Assembly: GCF_043226085.1 (NCBI RefSeq)
Contig: NZ_CP171225.1
Location: forward strand, 2,728,001 to 2,792,000
DNA from: Amaricoccus sp003258405
Lineage (GTDB): Bacteria; Pseudomonadota; Alphaproteobacteria; Rhodobacterales; Rhodobacteraceae
Reading direction: 5' to 3'
DNA length: 64,000 nucleotides
Position 1 is the stretch's first letter. Every line of letters begins with the position of its first letter. The position numbers and the translations under genes were made by a program. Under the pieces are notes generated by a model that ran no database searches, was not told the origin of the DNA, and was given only the letters and a program-made list of their open reading frames with translations. This document shows, piece after piece, positions 42,745-53,635 of the stretch.

Positions 42745-43967
42745 GCCGCGAGACGGTAGAGGTGGAAGCCGCCGTAGATCGCCGAGCGGTCGGCCGCGAA
42801 CCCGGCCGCCGAGGCCTCCGCATCATAGCTCCAGCGCGCGAGGATCTCCGGCGCCACCCGGCCGGGCAGGATGTCCTCGGCGCCACCGGTGCGGAAGATC
42901 ACCCGCGCGCCGGGGGCGGCGGTCCGGGTGATCTGGCGCCAGAGCGCGTTGAGCTGGCCGTCGTTCATCCAGTCCTGCGCGTCGAGCAGCACATAGATGT
43001 GCCGCGAGGCCGCGGGCGCATCCGCCAGCAGATCGGTGAGCGAGCGGTTGAGCACCGAGACCTTCGAGGCATTGGCCCGCACCTTCTCGAAATGCTCCGG
43101 CGCGAGATAGGGCGGCACCGGGCGGCAGTCATCCGGCCCGTAGCCGCGATGGAAGGCCTGCCAGGCGAAGTAGTTCTCGGAGAGCGGGAAATCGCACATC
43201 AGCCGCCGCAGCCGCTCGCGCAGCACCGGGATTACGTCGCCCGCGCCATCGGCGGCGAGCTTGTCGAACTGGGCCGGCGGAATGCCGAGCCCGAAGAGGG
43301 CGGCCGGCTGCCGCCCGAGGAACTTCACCACCGGCCTGGCCAGCAGCGGCTCGATATGGGCATCGAAGAAGGCCTGCTGCTCCTCGAGGCTCTGGGCCGC
43401 GAGGAAGGGCGTGAAATCGACCTTGCCGAGCCGCGCCGCCAGATGGGCCGAGCCGATGAAGCGCCCGAGCAGCCCGAAGCGGTAGAAGCCGCGGGCAAAC
43501 ATCCGGATCCGCCGCCGCCCGTAGGGTCGCGCCTCCCAGTAGGCGCGGGTTTCCGCATCGAGCTCGGGCTTCAGGATCTCGTCGTAGAGCGCGGGGTTCG
43601 AGGCGAGATCGGCCCGGCCGAAGAAGTCGTGGAAGCGGGCATGATCGGGCAGGTGCCGCGCCGCGGCGAGCTTCAGCCGCAGAAGCGCGACATGGGCGGG
43701 CGAGAGATCCACCGCGGTGATCGAGGCCGGATTGGCGGTGAGATAGGACATCACGTTGCAGCCGCCCGAGGCGATGCAGACGATATGGTCGCGCCTGGTG
43801 ATCCGGAGCGCCTCCATGTCCGCGACCGGATCCTCCCAGATCTGGGCATAGACCAGATCGCGGAACAGCCGCGAGAAGAGCCTCTCCTGGAGTCCGGTGC
43901 GGGAGAGGGCCGGGTTCTGGAGCACCGCGGCGCCGAGCTGCTTGCCGATCGTCTGGGTCTGGTCCAT
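42741..43967 (-). CDS. btaA: BtaA, SAM:diacylglycerol 3-amino-3-carboxypropyltransferase
   Basis: 408-residue DUF3419 enzyme transferring the aminocarboxypropyl group of SAM to diacylglycerol, the first step of betaine-lipid synthesis. Motifs: LVYAQIWEDPVADMEALRIT, CIASGGCNVMSYLTANPASI, AVDLSPAHVALLRLKLAA, and YVLLDAQDWMNDGQLNALWR near the C-terminus. Full length. It starts five bases after the LpxH-like gene ends, so the three form one operon. Confidence 0.95.
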   Translation of the reverse strand: MDQTQTIGKQLGAAVLQNPALSRTGLQERLFSRLFRDLVYAQIWEDPVADMEALRITRRDHIVCIASGGCNVMSYLTANPASITAVDLSPAHVALLRLKLAAARHLPDHARFHDFFGRADLASNPALYDEILKPELDAETRAYWEARPYGRRRIRMFARGFYRFGLLGRFIGSAHLAARLGKVDFTPFLAAQSLEEQQAFFDAHIEPLLARPVVKFLGRQPAALFGLGIPPAQFDKLAADGAGDVIPVLRERLRRLMCDFPLSENYFAWQAFHRGYGPDDCRPVPPYLAPEHFEKVRANASKVSVLNRSLTDLLADAPAASRHIYVLLDAQDWMNDGQLNALWRQITRTAAPGARVIFRTGGAEDILPGRVAPEILARWSYDAEASAAGFAADRSAIYGGFHLYRLAA

Positions 43968-43972
43968 GTGGG

Positions 43973-44809
43973 TCAGGCTGCCTGTTTCCTGCGTCTCGCG
44001 CGATCCTTGCGTCGTGCGGGCGCCTCGCGCAGGGCCCGTACCAGTTGCCGCCGCCGGGTCATCGCCGCCCAGTCGACGAGCTGGAGGCTGCCGTCCTCCC
44101 GCTCCACGACCGCCGTGCAGCTTTCGACCCAGTCGCCGGTATTCACATAGGAAATCCCGTTCATGTCGCGCATGTTGGCGCTGTGGATATGGCCGCAGAT
44201 GATGCCGTCATACCCGCCCCGCCGCGCTTCCTCGGTCAAGACGGCCTCGTATTCGCCGATATGGTTGACCGCGCGCTTCACCTGCTGCTTCGCCCAGTTC
44301 GAGAGCGACCAGTACTGCCCGCCCCAGAGCCTGCGGGCCCGGTTGAACCAGGTGTTGAGCCAGAGCGCGAAGCCATAGGCCCGGTCGCCGAGATGGGCGA
44401 GCCACTTCGCGTTGACGACCACCGCGTCGAACTGGTCGCCATGGGTGACGAGATACCGTGCCCCGGCGGTCGACACGAAATCCGCCTGCCGCACCACCTC
44501 GATGCCGCCGAAATGCGTGCCGAGATAGGTCCGCATGATCTCGTCGTGATTGCCGGGAATGTAGTAGACCTGCGCGCCGTCATGGGCGCGGGCGAGAAAT
44601 TCCTGCACCACGTCGTTATGGGCCTGCGGCCAGTGCCAGCCGCGCCGGAGCCGCCAGCCGTCGAAGATGTCGCCCACGAGATAATAGGTGTCGGCCTGAT
44701 TGTGGTCGAGGAAATCGAGCAGCAGCGCCGCCTGGCATCCGCGGGTGCCGAGGTGGATGTCCGACAGGAAGATCGTGCGATATCTCACCGGCGTTTCCGA
44801 ACCCTTCAC
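43973..44809 (-). CDS. UDP-2,3-diacylglucosamine diphosphatase-like metallophosphoesterase
   Basis: A 278-residue calcineurin-like phosphoesterase. Metal motifs in order: FLSDIHLGTRG, LVGDIFDGW, PGNHDE, VTHGDQFDAVV and GHIHSANM. RRGWHWPQAHNDVVQ and KQQVKRAVNHIGEYE match the LpxH-like subgroup of alphaproteobacteria annotated as UDP-2,3-diacylglucosamine diphosphatases. Alternatively it may act on another phospholipid head group, given its operon with btaA/btaB. GTG 44809 is preferred over the upstream ATG by homology; GTG 44788 is possible. Basic C-terminus (RKDRARRRK). Confidence 0.83.
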   Translation of the reverse strand: MKGSETPVRYRTIFLSDIHLGTRGCQAALLLDFLDHNQADTYYLVGDIFDGWRLRRGWHWPQAHNDVVQEFLARAHDGAQVYYIPGNHDEIMRTYLGTHFGGIEVVRQADFVSTAGARYLVTHGDQFDAVVVNAKWLAHLGDRAYGFALWLNTWFNRARRLWGGQYWSLSNWAKQQVKRAVNHIGEYEAVLTEEARRGGYDGIICGHIHSANMRDMNGISYVNTGDWVESCTAVVEREDGSLQLVDWAAMTRRRQLVRALREAPARRKDRARRRKQAA

Positions 44810-44838
44810 CCTTTGGCCGCGACCTCTACCGCACCGCG

Positions 44839-44856
44839 GCGACACTATTGTGACGG
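44839..44856 (-). promoter_or_regulatory. Pho-box-like element before the lpxH-like/bta operon
   Basis: On the minus strand CCGTCAC-AATA-GTGTCGC lies 30 bases upstream of the GTG start, in the 76-bp gap after smc. It matches the PhoB consensus (CTGTCAT repeats with an AT-rich 4-base spacer) at nine of fourteen repeat positions, with a fitting spacer. Betaine-lipid genes are phosphate-regulated in Rhodobacter. Confidence 0.4.
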
Positions 44857-44885
44857 AGGACGCGATCGGTGGAGGGCCGCCCCGC

Positions 44886-47800
44886 TCAGGCAATCGCCGT
44901 CTCGACGATCCGCTCGGCGGCGGCGAGATCGACGGAAACCAGCTTGCTCACGCCCTGCTCGGCCATCGTCACCCCGAAAAGCCGGTCCATCCGGCCCATT
45001 GTCACCGCATGGTGGGTGATGATGAGAAACCGCGTCTTGGTCCGCTTCGTCATCTCGTCGAGCAGATCGCAGAACCGCGTCACGTTCGCATCGTCGAGCG
45101 GCGCGTCCACTTCGTCAAGCACGCAGATCGGCGAGGGGTTGGCGAGGAAGACCGCGAAGATCAGGCTGAGCGCCGTCAGCGTCTGCTCGCCGCCCGAGAG
45201 CAGCGAAAGGGTCGAGAGCTTCTTGCCCGGCGGCTGGCACATGATCTCGAGCCCGGCCTCGAGCGGATCGTCGCTCTCGACCAGCACGAGATTGGCCTCG
45301 CCGCCGTTGAAGAGATGGCGGAAGAGCATCGCGAAGTTGCGGTTCACCTCGTCGAAGGCCTCGAGCAGCCGCTCGCGCCCCTCGCGGTTGAGATTGGCGA
45401 TGCCCTGGCGGAGCTTGCGGATCGCCTCCTCGAGATCGGCCTTCTCGGCGGCGAGGGCCGCATGCTCCTCGCGCACCTCGATGCTGTCCTGTTCGGCGCG
45501 GAGGTTCACCGCCCCGAGCCCGTCGCGCTGGCGCCGGAGCTGCCCGGCACGATCCTCGAGCGCCGTGGCGCCGGGCACGCTCGCGGCCTCCTCGCCGAAG
45601 CGTTCGAGCAGTGCCTGCGGCGCGCAGCCCATCTCGGCCTGCACCCGCTCGGTCGCGGCGGCGGCATTGATCTCGGCGGCCTCGGAAAGCGCCTCGATGC
45701 GGGCGCGGTTCTCGCGCGCCTCGCCGGCCGCCTTTTCGGCGGCGCGGGCCGCGGTGGCGAGGCTGCGCTGGGCGGTTTCGGCGGCGGCGAGCGCATCGGC
45801 GGCGCGGCGGCGCCGGGCCTCGGCCTCCTCGAGCGTCTCGGCAATCTCCGCGATCTGCTCCGCAAGCTCGGCGGGGCGGCTGCGCGCCTCGGTGAGCGCG
45901 GCCTCGGTTTCCGCCGCCCGGCGGTCGAGATCGGCGAGCCGGCCGGCGGCACTCGCCAGACGGCTGGACCAGCCCTGGGTCTCGCGGATGATCTCGTCGA
46001 GCCGGCGGGCGCGGGCGCGCCCGGCGCGGTCGAGCTCGTCGGCCCCGGCCCGGCGGGTCATCATGAAGATGCGCGCGGCCTCGACCCGGGTGCGCTCGGC
46101 CTCGACCGCGGCGCGCGCGGCCTCCGGATCGCCGAGCCCCGCAACCTCGGCCTCGGCCGTGGCGCGGGCGGTGGATGCGGCGGCAAGATCCTCGCCCCGG
46201 CGGGTAACGGCGGAGCTGAGCGTGGCGACCCGGCCCTGAAGCGTCTCGGCGGCGGCCTCGGCGCGGGTGAGCGCGCGGCCGGCATCCGATGCGGCCTGGT
46301 CCGCGTCCTTGCGGCGGCCACGTGCATGGCGTTCGGCCTCCGTCGCGGCGGCGAGCGCGGCGGCCGCCTCGGCGGCCGCATCGCGTGCGGCCTCGGCCGC
46401 CTCCTCGGCCTCCGCGAGCTGGTCGGAGAGCGCGGCGAGGCGGTTCCTCTGCTGGAGGCGCAGCGCGGCGGCGGTGGGCGCGCCGCCGGCCTCCACCGAA
46501 AGCCCGTCCCAGCGCCAGAGATCGCCCTCGCGGCTCACGAGGCGCTGGCCGGGGCCGAGTGCGGCCTGCAACCGCGGACCGTCGGCGCGCGCAACAACGC
46601 CGATCGCGGCGAGCCGGCGGGCAAGCGCCTCCGGGGCCTCGACCTCCGCGGCGAGCGGGGCCGCGCCCGCTGGCAGCGCCGGGGAGGAGCCTCCGGGCGG
46701 CAGGGTGCGCCAGCCGCTCCCCGCGGCGCCCTCGGCCAGCAGCGGCAACGAGAGGTCGTCGGCCAGGGCGGCGCCAAGCGCGGCCTCGAAGCCCGGCGTC
46801 ACGCGCACCGCGTCGAGGATCTGGTTTCCGCCGCCCCCGGCGCGGGCCAGCAGCTTCTCCAGCCCGGCGACCTCGGCTGCCAGTGCGCGCTGGGCGCCCT
46901 CGGTCTCGGAAAGCCGGGCGCGCAGCGCGGTCTCGCCGCTGCGGGCCGCGGCGGAGGCGGCTTCGGCCTCGCCCAGAGCCTCCTCGGCCTCGGTGGCGGC
47001 ATCGGCCGTCGCCTCGGCGGCATCCGTCGCGGCCTCGCGCGCCTCGAGCGCGGCCTCGAGCTCGGCCCCGGCGGCGCCGAGCGCCTCCTCGGCCTGGGCG
47101 CGGGCGCGCTCGGCCTCGGTCTCGCGGCGCCGGGCCTCGTCGAGGGCGCGGTTGGCGGACTGGTGATCGGCAATGAGCCGGGCGGAGGCCTCGGCGCGGG
47201 CCTCGAACACCGCCTCGGCCTCGCGCAGCGTCTCGGCGGCGGCTTCGGCGGCCTCGCGCGCGAGGGCGAGCTCGTCCTCATGCCCGTCGCCCTCGGCCGC
47301 GAGCTCCTCCTGTTCGGCGCGGAGCCCCTCGATCATCCCGGCGGCATCGGAATTGAGCGCGGCCTCGCGCTCGCGGTCGGCGGCAAGCTGGCCCTTGCGG
47401 GCCTCGAGCTCGCCGATCAGGCGGCGGGCCTCCTCGGCGCGGGCATCGAGCCGGTCGCGCTCGATGGTGAGCCGCTGGAGCACCGCCCCCGCGATCGCAT
47501 CCTCCTCGCGGAGGCCCGGCATCGCCTCCTCGGCCTCGGATTGCTGCCGGAGCGCCTGCGCCGCCTCGGTCTGGGCGATGCCGGCGGTCCGCGCGGCGGC
47601 GGTAAGCCCGCGGGCCGCGGTTTCGCGGTCGGTCTCGGCATCGTGCCAGAGCCGCCAGAGCAGCAGCGCCTCGGCCCGGCGCAGCGCCTCGGCAATCTCG
47701 CGGTAGCGCGCGGCCTGCTTTGCCTGGCGGGCCAGGGCCGCGATCTGGGTCTCCAGCGCCTCGAGCACATCCGCGACCCGGCCGAGATTGGTCTCGGTCG

Positions 47801-48356
47801 CGCGCAGCTTCAGCTCGGCCTCGTGGCGACGCTGATAAAGGCCGGAAATGCCGGCGGCCTCTTCGAGCACCCGGCGTCGCGCGGTCGGCTTGGCGTTGAT
47901 GAGCTCGGAGATCTGGCCCTGGCGCACGAGCGCGGGCGAATGCGCGCCGGTGGAGGCATCGGCGAAGAGCATCTGCACGTCGCGGGCGCGCGCCTCCTTG
48001 CCGTTGGCGCGGTAGGCCGAGCCCGCATCGCGGGTGATGCGGCGGATCACCTCGAGCGTGTCGGTGTCGTTGAAGCCCGCGGGCGCCAGCCGCTCCCGGT
48101 TGTCGATGGTGAGTGTCACCTCGGCGTGATTGCGCGCGGGCCGGTCGCCGGAGCCCGCGAAGATCACGTCCTCCATGCCGGAGCCGCGCATCGCCTTGGC
48201 ACGGGTCTCGCCCATCACCCAGCGCAGCGCCTCGAGCAGGTTCGACTTGCCGCAGCCGTTCGGCCCCACCACGCCAGTCAGGCCGGGGGCGATCACGAGC
48301 TCGGTCGGATCGACGAAGCTCTTGAAGCCGAGAAGACGCAGGCGGGTGAATTGCAC
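44886..48356 (-). CDS. smc: Chromosome segregation protein SMC
   Basis: 1156-residue condensin ATPase, full length. Walker A VVGPNGCGKSNLL (29-41) in the N-terminal head, two long Ala/Glu-rich coiled coils, a hinge at about 500-650, and a C-terminal head with signature LSLLSGGEQTLTALSLIFAV and Walker B CVLDEVDAPLDD. The coiled coils are unusually rich in Ala, Glu and Arg, reflecting GC-rich codons. GTG 48356 is chosen because the family begins with the strand QFTRLRLLGFKSF; no good ribosome site is seen. scpA and scpB are not in the window. Confidence 0.95.
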   Translation of the reverse strand: MQFTRLRLLGFKSFVDPTELVIAPGLTGVVGPNGCGKSNLLEALRWVMGETRAKAMRGSGMEDVIFAGSGDRPARNHAEVTLTIDNRERLAPAGFNDTDTLEVIRRITRDAGSAYRANGKEARARDVQMLFADASTGAHSPALVRQGQISELINAKPTARRRVLEEAAGISGLYQRRHEAELKLRATETNLGRVADVLEALETQIAALARQAKQAARYREIAEALRRAEALLLWRLWHDAETDRETAARGLTAAARTAGIAQTEAAQALRQQSEAEEAMPGLREEDAIAGAVLQRLTIERDRLDARAEEARRLIGELEARKGQLAADREREAALNSDAAGMIEGLRAEQEELAAEGDGHEDELALAREAAEAAAETLREAEAVFEARAEASARLIADHQSANRALDEARRRETEAERARAQAEEALGAAGAELEAALEAREAATDAAEATADAATEAEEALGEAEAASAAARSGETALRARLSETEGAQRALAAEVAGLEKLLARAGGGGNQILDAVRVTPGFEAALGAALADDLSLPLLAEGAAGSGWRTLPPGGSSPALPAGAAPLAAEVEAPEALARRLAAIGVVARADGPRLQAALGPGQRLVSREGDLWRWDGLSVEAGGAPTAAALRLQQRNRLAALSDQLAEAEEAAEAARDAAAEAAAALAAATEAERHARGRRKDADQAASDAGRALTRAEAAAETLQGRVATLSSAVTRRGEDLAAASTARATAEAEVAGLGDPEAARAAVEAERTRVEAARIFMMTRRAGADELDRAGRARARRLDEIIRETQGWSSRLASAAGRLADLDRRAAETEAALTEARSRPAELAEQIAEIAETLEEAEARRRRAADALAAAETAQRSLATAARAAEKAAGEARENRARIEALSEAAEINAAAATERVQAEMGCAPQALLERFGEEAASVPGATALEDRAGQLRRQRDGLGAVNLRAEQDSIEVREEHAALAAEKADLEEAIRKLRQGIANLNREGRERLLEAFDEVNRNFAMLFRHLFNGGEANLVLVESDDPLEAGLEIMCQPPGKKLSTLSLLSGGEQTLTALSLIFAVFLANPSPICVLDEVDAPLDDANVTRFCDLLDEMTKRTKTRFLIITHHAVTMGRMDRLFGVTMAEQGVSKLVSVDLAAAERIVETAIA

Positions 48357-48419
48357 CGAGGAAATCCGATCTGACCTCTTCGGGCGAGAATCGGGCCTTC
48401 CCGGGGGCTTGTCAATGAC

Positions 48420-48444
48420 GAACCCCCGCATGTCGCGGGGGTTC
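48420..48444 (-). terminator. Second opg operon terminator hairpin
   Basis: GAACCCCCGC-ATGTC-GCGGGGGTTC, a perfect 10-bp stem with a 5-nt loop between opgH and smc. A short T-containing stretch follows on the minus strand. Likely terminator; it also keeps opg transcription from entering smc. Confidence 0.65.
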
Positions 48445-48477
48445 CAGGGTCGAACTCAAGATGTTGCCGGTCTGTTC

Positions 48478-48499
48478 GAGGGCGGCCCGGGCCGCCCTC
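48478..48499 (-). terminator. Perfect palindrome directly after opgH
   Basis: A 22-base perfect palindrome, halves GAGGGCGGCCC and GGGCCGCCCTC, begins six bases after the opgH stop. As RNA it folds to a 9-bp stem with a 4-nt loop. Tandem with the hairpin 34 bases further on. Confidence 0.6.
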
Positions 48500-48505
48500 C
48501 GCCGG

Positions 48506-50436
<1,931 letters not shown>

Positions 50437-50440
<4 letters not shown>

Positions 50441-52017
50441 GCTGTCCACCTGTAGAGCCAGGTCTCGCTGATGACCTGACCGTCTTTCGAAAGCTGGGCC
50501 CTCATCTCGATTGACGAGGCGTCTCCCGGCACGAAGTGGAACGCCAGCCGCAGGCCGCCGGTTTCCGGGTTGCGTTGAATAATTCCATCCTTGACGGTGC
50601 CGCGGTTGTCGCTGAGCGAAACCTGGACATCTCGGGGGTTCGCGGGGAGGAGGTCATGCGCCGCGAAATCCACGGTGACGGTATAGCCCTCGCCGTGATG
50701 GTTCCGGCCAAGCCGGGTATTGATCACCCGGGCGACATCGCGCCCGAGGATAGGCTCCCCATCCCAGAACATCCGGTAGGAGAATTCATAGGGCTTGCCG
50801 GCGGGGATCACGTCCTTCGGGCGCCAGTAAGCCACGATGTTGTCGTAGATTTCCTTGTCCGCCGGGATCTCGACCAGCGCGACCGCGCCGTCGCCCCAGT
50901 CGGCGCCGGGCTCGATCCAGAGGCTCGGCCGCGTGTGGTAGAGCGCCTCGAGATCGGCGAAGTCGGAAAACTTGCGGCTGCGCTGCATGAGGCCGAACCC
51001 CTTGGGGTTGTGGTCCATGAAGTCGCTGACCTGCAGGGTCTTGGGGTTGGCGAGCGGCCGCCAGAGCACCTCGCCCGCGCCGTTCCAGACGAGCAGCCCG
51101 TCGGAATCGTGCACCGCGGGGCGGAAATCGTCGAAGCGGTTGCGGTTCGTCTCGTCGAAGAGGAACATGCTGGTGAGCGGCGCGATGCCGACGTGATCCA
51201 TGTCGGTGCGCGGATAGAGCGTCGCGCGGACGTTGATCGTCGTCGCATCGCCCGGTTCGGCCTCGAAGGTGTAGATGCCGGTCGTGCTCGGGGAATCGAG
51301 CAGCGCATGGATCGTGGTCACCGTGTCGCCCGCTTTCGGCTCGACGATCCAGAACTTGGTGAAGGCCGGAAACTCCTCGCCGCGCTCGTCGGCGGTGCGG
51401 ATGCCGAGGCCGCGGGCCGACAGCCCGTAATTCTCGCCGCGTGCGATGGCGCGGAAATAGCTCGCCCCCTGGAAGACGAGGAATTCCTTGTATTCGCCGG
51501 GCCCCGCGACGGCGCCGCGCAGCCGGAATCCCGAATACCCAAGCGTGTCGTCGATCGGCAGCTCGGGGGCCTGCTCGCCCTTCTTGAAGAGGTCGTAGTC
51601 GAAGAGCACGGTGCGCGATTCCGCGCCCGAGACGATATTGATCTCGACCGGGCGGGTGTAATAGGCGCCGGGCGCGAAGAAATCGACCCGCACGGGCTTC
51701 TCCGTGCCCTGCCAGAGCGCGCGGTTCGAGTTGAACCAGATCGCGCGATACTGGTCGTAGCTCATCTCGCGCCACGCCGCCGGAATCTCGGGGCGCTCGC
51801 TGAACCCCTGTTCCGAGAGCTTGCGGGCCATCTCCTGCAGGCCCTCGAGCGAGAACGGCGTCGCCTCCTCGGAAAGGGCCGGGCCCGGACGCGGATCGAC
51901 GGTTTCGGCATTTGCAGGGCGCATGCCGAGGATCTGGCCGCCAAGGAGGGCTGGCCCGGCGCCCCCCAGCAGGGCGAGCATCGAGGTTACGAAGGATCTG
52001 CGGTTCATGGAAGTCAT
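50437..52017 (-). CDS. opgG: Glucans biosynthesis protein G
   Basis: 526-residue periplasmic protein needed for glucan backbone branching or release. N-terminal twin-arginine signal MTSMNRRSFVTSMLALLGGA, consistent with OpgG/OpgD-type Tat export. The mature MdoG domain carries FFAPGAYYTRPVEINIVSG, EFPAFTKFWIVEP, HDSDGLLVWNGAGEVLWRP, SLWIEPGADWGDGAV and RMFWDGEP. ATG 52017 overlaps the opgC stop by 4 bases. Confidence 0.93.
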
Positions 52018-53225
52018 CTGGCCTTTCGCCAAGGCTGCGACTTGAACCATCCCGCCACGTAGGCAACGAGAATGATGGTCGCGAAGCCGGCAATGTTTGC
52101 CACCGTTTCGGTGAAGTAGCTTGTTCCGGAGAGGTCGAGCCCGAGACCGATCAGGCGCGAGGCGATCATGCTGCACACGAAGACGGCCAGCGACTGCTGC
52201 CCCACCTTCTGGACCGTGCTCACAAATCTGCCCCACACCCGCGCAATCCATCCCGTGTCCATGTTGACCACGAGCCGACGGCCGCCTTCGCCTGCCGCGA
52301 CCCACCCCAGGTAGGCCAATGCCAGGAAGTGCGCATAGCGCAGCAGCCCTGCATTGGTCTTGCTGTTCAACCCCCGCAGACTCTCCGCCAGGCCCTGCAA
52401 TGTTTCCGAAGAACGCAGGAGGGGCGGATAAGTCACAGGAATGGATATAGCGACGATTATAAGCGCTGCAACAACGAGGGCAGGTTTCACGGGCGGGGTC
52501 GGCAACCATCCGCGCATGAAGGCAAAACCAGTGAAAAACACGAGCTGCCAGGCGAACGGGTTGAAATACCACACGCGATGCGACCACGGCTCTGCGGGCA
52601 GTGCAAGATAACCGAGATTGGCCGCCAGCCAGGTCGTGAGCACCGCTGCGAACAGCAGCCCCCGGCCGCCCTTCGAGAGCAGCATCGCGAGCGGGATCAT
52701 CGCCAGGATCACCAGATACATCGGCAGGATGTCGAAGTAGTTCGGCACGTAGGTGAGCGTGAAGAGGCCGACGATGTTGACCGGCGCGTTCTTGTAGAAG
52801 GCCTGGAGGTTCAGCGTGTCGACGTAAGGTTTCTCCAGCCAGCCGCTGTTGTCGATCGCCGTCAGCAGCAGCAGGATGGCGAAGAACATGCCGATATGGG
52901 CCCAGTAGACCTGCCAGACGCGCAGGACCACGCGGCCCGCGCCGAGCAGGAAGCCGGAGCGATCGAAGGTGGCCCCGAAGGCGATCGCCGAGGCCATGCC
53001 CGAGCAGAAGACGAAGATCTCCGCCGAATCCGAGAAGCCGAAATGGCCGGGGATCCACTGCGAAAGCCAGTTGTTCGGCGAATGCGAGACAAGGATCACG
53101 AACATCGCCAGCCCGCGGAAGAAGTCGAGCCTCGGATCGCGCGGTGCGGGCCGGGGTGCGGCCTTCAGCATGATGGGGGTTGCCCCGATGGGTTCGGCAA
53201 TATTTTTCATTGGTATAGTTCGCAT
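52014..53225 (-). CDS. opgC: OpgC-family glucan modification protein
   Basis: 403-residue membrane protein with about ten hydrophobic helices, OpgC/acyltransferase-3 fold: RDPRLDFFRGLAMFVILVSH, GFSDSAEIFVFCSGMASAIA and the helix YFDILPMYLVILAMIPLAML. OpgC proteins attach succinyl groups to periplasmic glucans, making them anionic. First gene of opgC-opgG-opgH, all coupled by ATGA. The start is 53225 or Met6 (53210); neither has a strong ribosome site. Confidence 0.92.
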   Translation of the reverse strand: MRTIPMKNIAEPIGATPIMLKAAPRPAPRDPRLDFFRGLAMFVILVSHSPNNWLSQWIPGHFGFSDSAEIFVFCSGMASAIAFGATFDRSGFLLGAGRVVLRVWQVYWAHIGMFFAILLLLTAIDNSGWLEKPYVDTLNLQAFYKNAPVNIVGLFTLTYVPNYFDILPMYLVILAMIPLAMLLSKGGRGLLFAAVLTTWLAANLGYLALPAEPWSHRVWYFNPFAWQLVFFTGFAFMRGWLPTPPVKPALVVAALIIVAISIPVTYPPLLRSSETLQGLAESLRGLNSKTNAGLLRYAHFLALAYLGWVAAGEGGRRLVVNMDTGWIARVWGRFVSTVQKVGQQSLAVFVCSMIASRLIGLGLDLSGTSYFTETVANIAGFATIILVAYVAGWFKSQPWRKAR

Positions 53226-53635
53226 GCCTCGCAGAAGCGCTGGGTCACGAATGCCCGCGGGTCATCCCTCTCGAAGGGACAAGGGTCTGGCCGCCGTTCG
53301 CAGGTCGCGGCGCGCGGGGACGGAGAAGGAACCGGGCTGGTCGCCCGCAATACCGAATACTCGTGCGGCAGCCGCGTTCCTCCGAAGCAGCGCGGCCGGC
53401 ATGTGCAGTCCTGTCATGTGCAGCCATGGTTTCATTCGGACAAACTCGCTCCCTTTGTTACACAAATTCCGTTCACAGTGCATTGGTTCCGTCGTCTTCA
53501 CTAATGAAGTGGCGGGGTTCGCGGGTCTTCTGGCAGTAAAGCGCGGAAACTGTGCAGAAAATGTCGGCGCCTGCCCGATTCTTCAACAGTGTTTGACATC
53601 TGGAGGCCGGTGCCGCGCCGTTTCCGGCTTGAGGC
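53226..53635. other. Intergenic region upstream of opgC
   Basis: About 410 bp without a convincing gene between the CaiB gene and opgC. Short overlapping frames show no recognisable similarity or ribosome site. It should contain the opgC promoter and holds the direct repeat CATGTGCAG (53400-53408, 53415-53423). The stretch 53440-53560 is AT-richer than average. Confidence 0.7.
53400..53423. repeat. CATGTGCAG direct repeat upstream of opgC
   Basis: Two identical 9-base copies with a 6-base spacer (15-bp period, not an exact helical repeat). Possible regulator site for the opg operon; no other copy noticed nearby. Confidence 0.35.

Noticed and set aside
44700..48374. 1224-codon open frame on plus, opposite smc
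   Set aside because: Low-complexity Gly/Ala/Arg/Leu product with no family features; it is the antisense shadow of smc created by high GC3.
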